From: UBA2357 sp002344625
GTDB taxonomy: Bacteria > Pseudomonadota > Gammaproteobacteria > Burkholderiales > Rhodocyclaceae
Reading direction: 5' to 3'
Length of the DNA: 64,000 bases
Assembly (NCBI GenBank): GCA_937995335.1
Contig: CALKIH010000022.1
Location: 1 to 64,000 of the forward strand
Below are positions 1 through 7,350 of the stretch, piece by piece; position 1 is the stretch's first letter, and each line of letters starts with the position of its first letter. The notes under the pieces were generated by a model, which worked only from the letters and a program-made list of their open reading frames with translations, had not been told where the DNA came from and did not search any database. The translations under genes and the position numbers were made by a program.

Positions 1-473
1 CCGGCGTCCTTGGTGGCCTGGCGCTGGCTGTCGTTGAAGTAGGCCGGCACGGTGATGACCGCTTCGGTCACCGGCTCGCCGAGATAATCTTCGGCGGTCT
101 TCTTCATCTTGCGCAGCACTTCGGCCGAAACCTGCGGCGGTGCGATCTTCTTGCCGCGCACTTCGACCCAGGCGTCGCCGTTGTCGGCCTTGGCGATGCT
201 GAAGGGCATCAGGTCGATGTCCTTCTGCACTTCCTTTTCCTCGAAGCGGCGCCCGATCAGGCGCTTGATCGCGTAGAGGGTGTTCCTGGCGTTGGTGACC
301 GCCTGGCGCTTGGCCGGCGCGCCGACGAGAATCTCGCCGTCTTCGGCATACGCGACGACCGATGGGGTCGTGCGTGCGCCTTCGGAGTTTTCGATGACCT
401 TGGGGGTGCCGCCTTCCATCACGGAGACGCAGCTATTGGTCGTGCCCAGGTCGATACCGATGATCTTTGCCAT
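1..473 (-). CDS. dnaK: Chaperone DnaK (Hsp70), 5' part only
   Basis: This is the N-terminal ~157 residues of the Hsp70 ATPase, which folds and refolds client proteins in the cytoplasm with GrpE and DnaJ. The start codon at 473 opens MAKIIGIDLGTTNSCV, the phosphate-1 loop of the Hsp70 nucleotide-binding domain, and the frame stays open to the window edge through the typical AVITVPAYFND segment. The rest of the gene lies outside the window. It follows grpE on the same strand after about 100 nt that contain its own sigma-32 promoter, so heat-shock control is expected. Identification is secure; only the truncation by the window limits it. Confidence 0.97.
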   Translation of the reverse strand, partial: MAKIIGIDLGTTNSCVSVMEGGTPKVIENSEGARTTPSVVAYAEDGEILVGAPAKRQAVTNARNTLYAIKRLIGRRFEEKEVQKDIDLMPFSIAKADNGDAWVEVRGKKIAPPQVSAEVLRKMKKTAEDYLGEPVTEAVITVPAYFNDSQRQATKDA

Positions 474-537
474 GTTCTGTCCTTGAATAATCAATTTTGC
501 CGGGGTCTGACGACGGTTCGACCCTGTTCTGGTTCCA

Positions 538-565
538 ATATGTGGTGGCGCGGCGCTTTTTCAAG
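538..565 (-). promoter_or_regulatory. Sigma-32 heat-shock promoter of dnaK
   Basis: Read on the minus strand, a perfect CTTGAAA -35 element (565-559) is followed after 13 nt by CCACATAT (545-538), seven of eight matches to the sigma-32 -10 consensus CCCCATNT. The expected transcript start is near 531, about 57 nt upstream of the dnaK ATG. The element sits just after the grpE stop codon, so dnaK can be induced independently of grpE read-through. Confidence 0.8.
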
Positions 566-573
566 AGGCGCGA

Positions 574-1173
574 TCAAGCGTCCTGCTTTTTCGAAACGAT
601 GACCATCGCCGGGCGCAGCACGCGCTCATGGAGCATGTAGCCCTTTTGCAGCACGTTGAGCACCGTGTTCGGCTCGCCTTCGGCGGGGATCGCGCTGATC
701 GCCTGGTGGCGGTTGGGGTCGAACTTGAGGCTGAGCGGGTTTTCTTCGCTGACGCCGGCCGACTCGAAGGCCGAGACGAGCTGCTTGAGCGTCAGCTCGA
801 CGCCGGCCTTGAGGCTTTCCAGGGTCTGGTTCTCGGTTGCCAGCGCGGCTTCGAGGCTGTCCTTGACCGGCAGCATCGCGCTGGCGAATCGTTCGGCGGC
901 AAACTTCGAAGCCTTGGCGATGTCTTCCTGGGCGCGGCGGCGTACGTTTTCGGTTTCGGCCTTGGCCCGCAGCCAGGCGTCGTGATGCTCCTCGGCCTTC
1001 AACTCCGCATCGCGCAGCAGGGCTTCCAGGCTTGGCATGGTATCGGGTGCCGCCGCAGCGCCGATCTCGACCGGCGTGCCTTGGTCGTCGTTCTGTGTTT
1101 GTGGTTCGGCCTGAGGCTGCGCCGGTTCGGCGATGGGCGGGGTTTCTGCTATCGGCGGGGTGTTTTCCTGCAT
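574..1173 (-). CDS. grpE: Nucleotide exchange factor GrpE
   Basis: GrpE (199 aa) releases ADP from DnaK and so resets the Hsp70 cycle. The N-terminal ~45 residues are a Pro/Gln/Ala-rich disordered tail, followed by a long helical coiled coil (around residues 48-110, with the WLRAKAETENVRRRAQED type signature) and the C-terminal beta domain ending in RPAMVIVSKK, all typical of the family. The start at 1173 is chosen because translation upstream has no family similarity, a GGAG lies 9 nt before it, and the sigma-32 promoter at 1208-1236 would start the transcript only about 28 nt earlier. It precedes dnaK in the same direction. Confidence 0.96.
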   Translation of the reverse strand: MQENTPPIAETPPIAEPAQPQAEPQTQNDDQGTPVEIGAAAAPDTMPSLEALLRDAELKAEEHHDAWLRAKAETENVRRRAQEDIAKASKFAAERFASAMLPVKDSLEAALATENQTLESLKAGVELTLKQLVSAFESAGVSEENPLSLKFDPNRHQAISAIPAEGEPNTVLNVLQKGYMLHERVLRPAMVIVSKKQDA

Positions 1174-1207
1174 GGGTCGCTGCTCCGTCTGATCGGTTAC
1201 CGCGACG

Positions 1208-1236
1208 ATCTGGGGGTTGCCGCGCCATTTTTCAAG
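1208..1236 (-). promoter_or_regulatory. Sigma-32 heat-shock promoter of grpE
   Basis: On the minus strand CTTGAAA (1236-1230) is separated by 14 nt from CCCCAGAT (1215-1208), close to the sigma-32 consensus CTTGAAA-N(12-14)-CCCCATNT. The predicted start is near 1201, giving a short leader before the grpE ATG at 1173. Confidence 0.8.
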
Positions 1237-1333
1237 TGCGGGCGGCTGTTTTTTGTGACCGGCCTGTCCGAACCCTCGATCGCGCACGATGGCTCGACAA
1301 ACCGCCCCATTTTCTTGACCGCTTACCGGGCCA

Positions 1334-2086
1334 TTACTCTTCGATCGGCTCGTGCGCGCCGGCGGCGCCCCGGCGCCAGTAGCCGGCCGCTTTGATCCAG
1401 TGCTTCGGTCCGCCGCGGGCGACGAAGGCGGGTCGCACCTGACGCATGGCCAGGGTTTCGCCCGCCGCCCAGAAATGGGTGTCGCCCGGTGGCAGCGCCA
1501 GCGCCTCGACGGCGGCGGCAAGCCGGGCGCCGGACGCCTGTGCGTCGCCGCGCAGCCACTGGATGTGCACATCGGCCTGCGACGTGAAGGGCAGCGTCTC
1601 GGCCAGTTCCGCGGTATCGACGATCACGAAGGCGCTCGCCCCGGCCGGCAGTTCTTCCAGGCGCCGCGAGATCGCCGGCCAGGCGCAGGTATCGCCGACC
1701 AGCACGTTGACGGTGAAATCCGGGGGGATCACGATCGAGCCGCGCGGACCGCCCAGGCGCAGAGTCTGGCCCACGCTGGCTTGGGCCGCCCAGGCGGCGG
1801 CCGGACCGTGGCCGTGCAGCACGAACTCGATGTCCAGTTCCTGTCGGGCCGGGTCGAAGCGGCGCGGGGTGTAGTCGCGCATGACCGGTTCGCCGCCGGG
1901 ATTGGCCGGATCGTGGAAGAAGAGCTTCACATGGTCGTCGAAGCCCAGGCTGGTGAAACCGGCTAGTTCCGGGCCGCCCAAGGTCACGCGCAGGAAGTGC
2001 TCGGACAGGTGTTGCGTGTGCACCACCGTCGGCTCGCGCATCACCACCTCGTGGCGCACGCGCCGGATTTCGTGCAGTTCGCTCAT
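1334..2086 (-). CDS. Siderophore-interacting protein (FAD-dependent ferric-siderophore reductase)
   Basis: A 250-aa member of the ViuB/YqjH family (FAD-binding 9 and SIP domains), which uses a flavin and reduced pyridine nucleotide to reduce ferric chelates in the cytoplasm. The N-terminal barrel contains the flavin-binding motif MRDYTPRRFD, the middle has the GPRGS-type loop, and the C-terminal half is the NAD(P)-binding SIP domain with the FWAAGE segment. The start at 2086 has AAGGAG seven nt upstream. It begins 14 nt after the stop of the RND pump gene and is probably its operon partner, which is not the usual neighbour for this family. Confidence 0.9.
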   Translation of the reverse strand: MSELHEIRRVRHEVVMREPTVVHTQHLSEHFLRVTLGGPELAGFTSLGFDDHVKLFFHDPANPGGEPVMRDYTPRRFDPARQELDIEFVLHGHGPAAAWAAQASVGQTLRLGGPRGSIVIPPDFTVNVLVGDTCAWPAISRRLEELPAGASAFVIVDTAELAETLPFTSQADVHIQWLRGDAQASGARLAAAVEALALPPGDTHFWAAGETLAMRQVRPAFVARGGPKHWIKAAGYWRRGAAGAHEPIEE

Positions 2087-2100
2087 CGTGAAGCTCCTTT

Positions 2101-5100
2101 TCAGTCTGTTTCGGGTTCGAGACGGTCGATCGAATGGGTGGATGGCCGCGTCGGCGTATCGGCGTCTGGCCCGGGTTCGCGGCGCGACCCGCGTGACAAC
2201 ACCCACACGAAAAAGATCGGCACGAAGATCACCCCGAGGGCGGTCGCGGTCAGCATACCGCCGATCACACCGATGCCGATCGCGCGCTGGCTGGCGGCAC
2301 CGGCACCGGTAGCGATGGCCAGCGGCACCACGCCGAGGATGAAGGCCAGCGAAGTCATGATGATGGGGCGGAAGCGCAGCCGCGCGGCCTGGATCGCCGC
2401 ATCGGCCAGCCCATGGCCTTGCTCGCGCAGGTTCTTGGCAAACTCGACGATCAGGATCGCGTTCTTCGCTGCCAGGCCGATGATGGTGATGAGCCCCACC
2501 TTGAAATAGACGTCGTTGGACAGGCCCAGCGCCATTACCGCCAGCACCGAACCCAGCGCCCCGATCGGCACGATCAGCATCACCGCGGCAGGGATGCTCC
2601 AGCTTTCGTACAACGCCACCAGCAGCAGGAAGACCACCACGATGGCGAGCGAGAACAGGAACGGGGCTTGCGCGCCGGCGGCCTTTTCCTGGTAGGAGAG
2701 CGCGGTCCATTCGTAGCCGATGCCCTCGGGCAGGGCGGCGACGATGCGTTCCAGCTCGGCCATCGCCTCGCCGGTGCTGTGCCCGGGGGCGGCGTCTCCG
2801 GAAATCTTGAAGGCCGGGTAACCGTTGTAGCGCGAGATCTGCACCGCGCCGCTCTCCCAGGTGGTGGTGGCGAAGGCGGCCAGCGGCACCTGTTCGCCCC
2901 GGGCATTGGGCACGTAGAGCTGGAGGATGCGCTCCGGCGTCATGCGGTCGGCGACGTCGGCCTGCACCACCACGCGCTGCAGGCGTCCGAGGTTGGCGAA
3001 GTCGGCCACGGTGGCCGAACCGTAGGCACTCGAGATCGCGGTGCTGATGCTGTCGAAACCCACGCCCAGCGCCTCGGCCTTGTCGCGGTCGATGTCGAGG
3101 CGCAGTTGCGGGGCGTCTTCCAGCCCTTCCATCATCGCGTAAGCGATCACCGGCGAGGTGTTGGCCTGGTAGAACAACTGGTCGCGCGCCGCCACCAGCG
3201 CCGCGTGGCCGATGCCGCCGCGGTCCTGCAGGCGCAGCGCGAAGCCGCCGGCGTTGCCCAGGCCGTCGATGGGCGGCGGGTCCACTGCCATCACCTTGGC
3301 AGCGGTCAGACCGGCGAAGTGCGCGTTGAACGCGGCCACCTCGTCGCTGGCCGACTGCCCGCGGCCGCGCTGCGACCAGTCCTGCAGCGACGGAAAGCCC
3401 AGTCCGGCGTTCTGCCCGGTGCCGGAGAAGCTGAAACCCATGATCATGGTGGTCGATTGCATCGACTCGCGTTCGAGCAGGTAGTCCTGGAGTTCCCTGA
3501 CCACCGCCTCGGTGCGCACATGCGTGGCGCCTGGCGGCAACTGCACGTCGACGATGAAATAGCCCTGGTCCTCGACCGGCACGAAGGATTCGGGCAGGCG
3601 CAGGTAGGAGAAGCCCAGCACGGCCACGATGACCGCGTAGATCAGCATGTAGCGCCCGGTACGCCGCAGCAGGCGGGTATTGAGCGCGACGAAACGCTCG
3701 GTCAGGCGCGAGAAGAAGCGGTTGAAGCGGCCGAACAAGCCTTTCTTGTCGGCGTGGTGGCCCTTGGGAATCGGCTTGAGCAGCGTCGCGCACAGCGCCG
3801 GGGTAAAGGTCAGCGCGAGGAAGCCCGAGAACAGGATCGAAACCGCCAACGACAGCGAGAACTGCTGGTAGATCACCCCGACCGAGCCGCTCATGAACGC
3901 CAGCGGGAAGAACACCGCCGACAGCACCAGGGTGATGCCGACGATGGCGCCGGACACCTGCTGCATGGCCTTGACCGTGGCCTCGCGCGGACTCAGCCCT
4001 TCCTCGGCCATGATGCGCTCGACGTTCTCCACCACCACGATGGCGTCATCGACCAGGATGCCGATCGCCAGCACCATGCCGAACATGGTCATCATGTTGA
4101 CCGAGAAGCCCAGCGCGTACATCACCGCCAGCGTGCCGGCCAGGCACACCGGCACGACGATGGTCGGGATCAGCGTATAGCGCAGGTTCTGCAGGAACAG
4201 CAACATCACCAGGAAGACCAGGATCACGGCCTCGGCCAGGGTCTGCAACACTTTCGTGATGGCGACTGCGACGAAGCGCGAGGTGTCGTAAGGCACCGAG
4301 TATTCGATGTCCGCCGGGAAGTTCCGCGACAGTTCGGCCAGGCGCGTCTTGACGGCCGCCGCGGTCGCCAGCGCATTCGCCCCGGGGCTGAGCTGTACCG
4401 CGGCGCCGACCGCCCGCTTGCCGCTGTCGAGCAGCTCGAAGTTGTAGTCCTGCCGGCCGATCTCGATCCGGGCCACGTCGGCGAGCGTCACCCTGGAACC
4501 GTCGGCGTTGGCGCGCAGCACGATGCGGCCGAATTCCTCCGGCGTGTCGAGCATGCCCTTGACCGCGATGGTGGCGGTCAGCTCCTGCGCGGCGCTGCCG
4601 GGGCGGCTGCCGAAGCTGCCGGCCGGCACCTGCATGTTCTGCGCGGCGATGGCGGCGTTCACGTCCGCGATCGAAAGGCCGTAACCGAGCAGCTTCTGCG
4701 GATCGATCCATACCCGCATGGCCGCCTCGGCGCCGAAGAACTGCACCTTGCCCACGCCGGGCACGCGGCGGATCTCGTTGTTGACGTTGCGCGCGGCGTA
4801 GTCGGCCAGGCCCACCACGTCCTTGCCGTCGGTGTCATCCTTGTAGGTGAGCGAGTAGATCAGCAGGAAGCCGGCGCTGGCCTGCTCGATCTGCAGACCC
4901 TGCTGGACCACGGCGGCAGGCAGGCGCGCCTCGGCCTTCTTGATGCGGTTCTGCACGTCGACCTGCGCCAGGTCCGGGTCGGCACCCGGCGCGAAGGTGA
5001 CGGTGATCTCGCCGATGCCGGCCGAACTGCTGGACGACTCGTAGTACAGCAGCCCCTTGGCGCCGTTGAGCTCTTCTTCGATGACACTGGTGACCGAATC

Positions 5101-5274
5101 GACGACCGTCGCCGCCGATGCACCCGGGTACACCGCCCAGATCGAGATCTGCGGCGGCGCCACGACCGGGTACTGGGATACCGGCAAGGCCGGGATCGCC
5201 AGCAGGCCGGCAAGCGTGATGAAGATTGCGATCACCCAGGCGAAGTTGGGGCGGTCGATGAAGAATCTGGACAT
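2101..5274 (-). CDS. RND multidrug efflux pump, inner-membrane permease (HAE1 family)
   Basis: A 1057-aa proton-driven permease of the AcrB/MexB/MexF type, which exports hydrophobic compounds through a tripartite complex. It starts with the family opening MSRFFIDRPNFAWVIAIF, carries the TM4 proton-relay aspartates in GILVDDAIVVVENV, the TM10 lysine in GLAAKNAIL and the usual two large periplasmic loops; 12 membrane segments are expected. It lies 43 nt downstream of the membrane fusion protein gene. No outer-membrane factor gene is present nearby, so a TolC/OprM-type protein encoded elsewhere must complete the pump. The substrate cannot be told from sequence. Confidence 0.94.
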   Translation of the reverse strand: MSRFFIDRPNFAWVIAIFITLAGLLAIPALPVSQYPVVAPPQISIWAVYPGASAATVVDSVTSVIEEELNGAKGLLYYESSSSSAGIGEITVTFAPGADPDLAQVDVQNRIKKAEARLPAAVVQQGLQIEQASAGFLLIYSLTYKDDTDGKDVVGLADYAARNVNNEIRRVPGVGKVQFFGAEAAMRVWIDPQKLLGYGLSIADVNAAIAAQNMQVPAGSFGSRPGSAAQELTATIAVKGMLDTPEEFGRIVLRANADGSRVTLADVARIEIGRQDYNFELLDSGKRAVGAAVQLSPGANALATAAAVKTRLAELSRNFPADIEYSVPYDTSRFVAVAITKVLQTLAEAVILVFLVMLLFLQNLRYTLIPTIVVPVCLAGTLAVMYALGFSVNMMTMFGMVLAIGILVDDAIVVVENVERIMAEEGLSPREATVKAMQQVSGAIVGITLVLSAVFFPLAFMSGSVGVIYQQFSLSLAVSILFSGFLALTFTPALCATLLKPIPKGHHADKKGLFGRFNRFFSRLTERFVALNTRLLRRTGRYMLIYAVIVAVLGFSYLRLPESFVPVEDQGYFIVDVQLPPGATHVRTEAVVRELQDYLLERESMQSTTMIMGFSFSGTGQNAGLGFPSLQDWSQRGRGQSASDEVAAFNAHFAGLTAAKVMAVDPPPIDGLGNAGGFALRLQDRGGIGHAALVAARDQLFYQANTSPVIAYAMMEGLEDAPQLRLDIDRDKAEALGVGFDSISTAISSAYGSATVADFANLGRLQRVVVQADVADRMTPERILQLYVPNARGEQVPLAAFATTTWESGAVQISRYNGYPAFKISGDAAPGHSTGEAMAELERIVAALPEGIGYEWTALSYQEKAAGAQAPFLFSLAIVVVFLLLVALYESWSIPAAVMLIVPIGALGSVLAVMALGLSNDVYFKVGLITIIGLAAKNAILIVEFAKNLREQGHGLADAAIQAARLRFRPIIMTSLAFILGVVPLAIATGAGAASQRAIGIGVIGGMLTATALGVIFVPIFFVWVLSRGSRREPGPDADTPTRPSTHSIDRLEPETD

Positions 5275-5317
5275 GGCTTCTATCCTTGGCGGGCGGTTCG
5301 CTGCAATCGCACCCGGG

Positions 5318-6484
5318 TCAGTTGGGTACGTCGCCGGTCGAAGCGGGTTCGGTTCGACCGGGTGGGGCGAGGTCGACCTTGTCGCCCGGATTGGCGGTGC
5401 CCGCGACGACCACCCGCTCACCGGACTGCAAGCCTTCCACGATGTGCCAGTCGGACCCGTGCATTGCGCCGGTGCGCACCGGCCGCAGCTGCACCACGTC
5501 GTCAGGGTCGAGCACCTGCACCTGTGCCTTGCCGTCGGCACCGCGCCGCACGGCCCGCTGCGGCACCAGGATGGCCTGCGGGTCGATGCCCTGGCCGACA
5601 TGCACCCGCACGTACATGCCCGGCAGCAAAAGTCCGTCGTGGTTGGGTATCTCGCCGCGCAGCGAAACCTGGCCGGTGCTGCGGTCCACGGTGATGTCGG
5701 AAAAGAGCAGGCGGCCTTCGCGCCGCTCGTCGGTGCCGTCTACGCTGACCGAGATCGGCGCGCTGGTGTCGCCGTCCTGCGTCAGCCGGCCTGCGGCGAG
5801 CGCCGCGCGCAGGCGCAACAGATCGGCCACCGGCTGCTTGAAGTCTGCATAGACCGGATCGAGTTGCTGGACGGTTGCCAGGGGCGTCGCCTCGCCTTGT
5901 CCCACCAGTGCGCCCTCGGTGGCGAGGGCGCGACCGATGCGCCCGGAGATGGGCGCGGTGACCGTGGCGTAGCCCAGGCTCAGGCGCGCCGTCTCGACCT
6001 CGGCCAGTGCCGACTGGCGCGCGGCCTGGGCACTCTTGAGCGCGGCCTGGGCGGCATCGAAGTGCTGCCGGCTCACCGCCTCGATTTCGACCAGAGGTTC
6101 GTAGCGCTTGACCACGGCACGGGCGTCGAACAGCGCCGCTTCGGCCTTGGCCAGTTCGCCTTGAGCACGCGACAGCGCCGCCTTGAAGGGGGCCGGGTCG
6201 ATGCGGAACAGCACCTGGCCGGCCTCGACGTCGGCGCCTTCTGCGAAGTGGCGGCTGAGAACGATGCCTGCCACGCGGGCGCGCACCTCGGCCACACGGA
6301 CCGGCTCGATGCGTCCGGGTAACTCGCTCGACAGCGCCAGCGGCTGCACCCGGACCGCGACGGCTTCGACCGCCTGCGCCGCCGGCCCTTGACCGAGGTC
6401 CTGCTGCCGATCACATCCGGTGGCCAGCGCCGCAGCGGCGATCATCAGTAGGGACAGTTGCCGCGTTCTCGGATTCTTCATCAT
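5318..6484 (-). CDS. RND efflux periplasmic adaptor (membrane fusion lipoprotein)
   Basis: A 388-aa adaptor of the AcrA/MexA/MexE type. The N-terminus is a lipoprotein signal peptide with the lipobox LATGC, so it should be anchored in the inner membrane facing the periplasm. Lipoyl half-motifs (VRARVAGIV and GYATVTAPISGRIG) flank a long helical hairpin around residues 95-165, followed by the beta-barrel and membrane-proximal domains. The ATG at 6484 is preferred over a GTG at 6490 because of an AAGGG six nt before it. It is first in the pump operon and divergent from the TetR gene. Confidence 0.93.
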   Translation of the reverse strand: MMKNPRTRQLSLLMIAAAALATGCDRQQDLGQGPAAQAVEAVAVRVQPLALSSELPGRIEPVRVAEVRARVAGIVLSRHFAEGADVEAGQVLFRIDPAPFKAALSRAQGELAKAEAALFDARAVVKRYEPLVEIEAVSRQHFDAAQAALKSAQAARQSALAEVETARLSLGYATVTAPISGRIGRALATEGALVGQGEATPLATVQQLDPVYADFKQPVADLLRLRAALAAGRLTQDGDTSAPISVSVDGTDERREGRLLFSDITVDRSTGQVSLRGEIPNHDGLLLPGMYVRVHVGQGIDPQAILVPQRAVRRGADGKAQVQVLDPDDVVQLRPVRTGAMHGSDWHIVEGLQSGERVVVAGTANPGDKVDLAPPGRTEPASTGDVPN

Positions 6485-6502
6485 CGACACCCTTCAGGCA
6501 TG

Positions 6503-6536
6503 ATTCTGCTAAGGAGTGTATGATCTCATGCAGAAT
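6503..6536. promoter_or_regulatory. Inverted repeat in the pump/TetR intergenic region
   Basis: ATTCTGC (6503-6509) is repeated in inverse as GCAGAAT (6530-6536) with a 20-nt spacer. It lies between the pump operon start and the main palindrome and may be a second protein-binding site or part of the promoter region. Function is inferred from position only. Confidence 0.35.
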
Positions 6537-6539
6537 AAA

Positions 6540-6559
6540 ATGAATCAATAATGATTCAT
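6540..6559. promoter_or_regulatory. Candidate TetR operator (8+4+8 palindrome)
   Basis: ATGAATCA and TGATTCAT form a perfect 8-bp inverted repeat around a 4-nt ATAA spacer, in an AT-rich stretch between the divergent efflux operon and its TetR-type regulator. TetR repressors bind palindromes of this size in exactly this position. Confidence 0.6.
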
Positions 6560-6563
6560 ATGA

Positions 6564-6574
6564 ACGATAATCGT
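6564..6574. promoter_or_regulatory. Short palindrome next to the TetR operator
   Basis: ACGAT-A-ATCGT is a perfect 11-bp palindrome immediately beside the main inverted repeat. It could be a further half of an extended operator; no independent support is visible. Confidence 0.3.
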
Positions 6575-6691
6575 ATTTAACTCGACGCTAAGGCCGTACA
6601 ACTTGAAATACATTGCATGGCATGCGTTTTTGAATTCGATATGGTTCAATCGATGAGTGGCGATGTTGTCGTGGAACGAGGACCGATTGAA

Positions 6692-7243
6692 ATGACGACT
6701 CTTGGTACTGAAACGGAAGACCGGAAGATCCTGGCGTCGCTGGCCTTGGCCCTGGTCGATCGGCCCAGGGCTTCCCTGCAGGAACTCGCCCGGGCCATCG
6801 GGGTCAGCAAGGCGACCCTGTACCGTTTCTGCCGGACCCGGGAACAGCTGATCGAGCGGCTGATGAGCCATAGCACCCAGGTGCTGAGCGAAGCGATCGC
6901 AACCGCGGAGCTGGACACCGCGCCCGTGCTGGAGGCGTTCAGGCGTCTTAACGCCAACAACCTGGAGCATCGCGAACTGACCTCGTTCCTGACGTATTAC
7001 TGGAAGGACGCATCGAAGGATCCGGGCGCGGAGGCGAACTGGGATGTCACTCTGGACGCGTTCTTCCTGCGTGGTCAGCGGGAAGGTGTATTCCGCATCG
7101 ACATCACCGCGGCCGCGCTCACCGAGATCTGGGTCGCCATGTTGATTGGATTGGTGGACGCCGAGCGGCGCGGCCGGATCGCACGCACGGGTCTGGCGGC
7201 CATGCTGGAGCGCGCGTTCCTGCAAGGCGCGGCGGCCGGCTAA
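6692..7243 (+). CDS. TetR/AcrR-family transcriptional regulator
   Basis: A 183-aa repressor with an N-terminal helix-turn-helix (about residues 20-50, including SLQELARAIGVSKATLYRF) and a divergent C-terminal ligand-binding/dimer domain ending with a TetR_C-like segment. The frame is open from 6617, but the ATG at 6692 is preferred: GAGGA lies nine nt upstream and the HTH then begins at the usual distance from the N-terminus. It is transcribed away from the RND efflux operon and is therefore the likely local repressor of it; the inducing ligand is unknown. Confidence 0.88.
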   Translation: MTTLGTETEDRKILASLALALVDRPRASLQELARAIGVSKATLYRFCRTREQLIERLMSHSTQVLSEAIATAELDTAPVLEAFRRLNANNLEHRELTSFLTYYWKDASKDPGAEANWDVTLDAFFLRGQREGVFRIDITAAALTEIWVAMLIGLVDAERRGRIARTGLAAMLERAFLQGAAAG

Positions 7244-7350
7244 GGCCATGCCCCGCCCGTGCGTGCCAATGTGCACCGCCGGGGGGTCGATCGTGCAAGA
7301 ATAGGGCGCATTGGCGCGCAGCTTTTGCGCGAGTGGATCACGGACCACAG

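Noticed and set aside
574..1572. Longer grpE frame starting at 1572
   Set aside because: The added N-terminal ~130 residues have no family similarity and would start upstream of the sigma-32 promoter; the ATG at 1173 has the correct family length.
2413..5694. 1093-codon plus-strand open frame
   Set aside because: It is antisense to the RND permease, which has all its family motifs; the frame has a shadow-like composition (His/Arg/Gln-rich) and no similarity to a protein family. Similar antisense frames occur opposite rpoD, dnaG, glgX and others and were left out.
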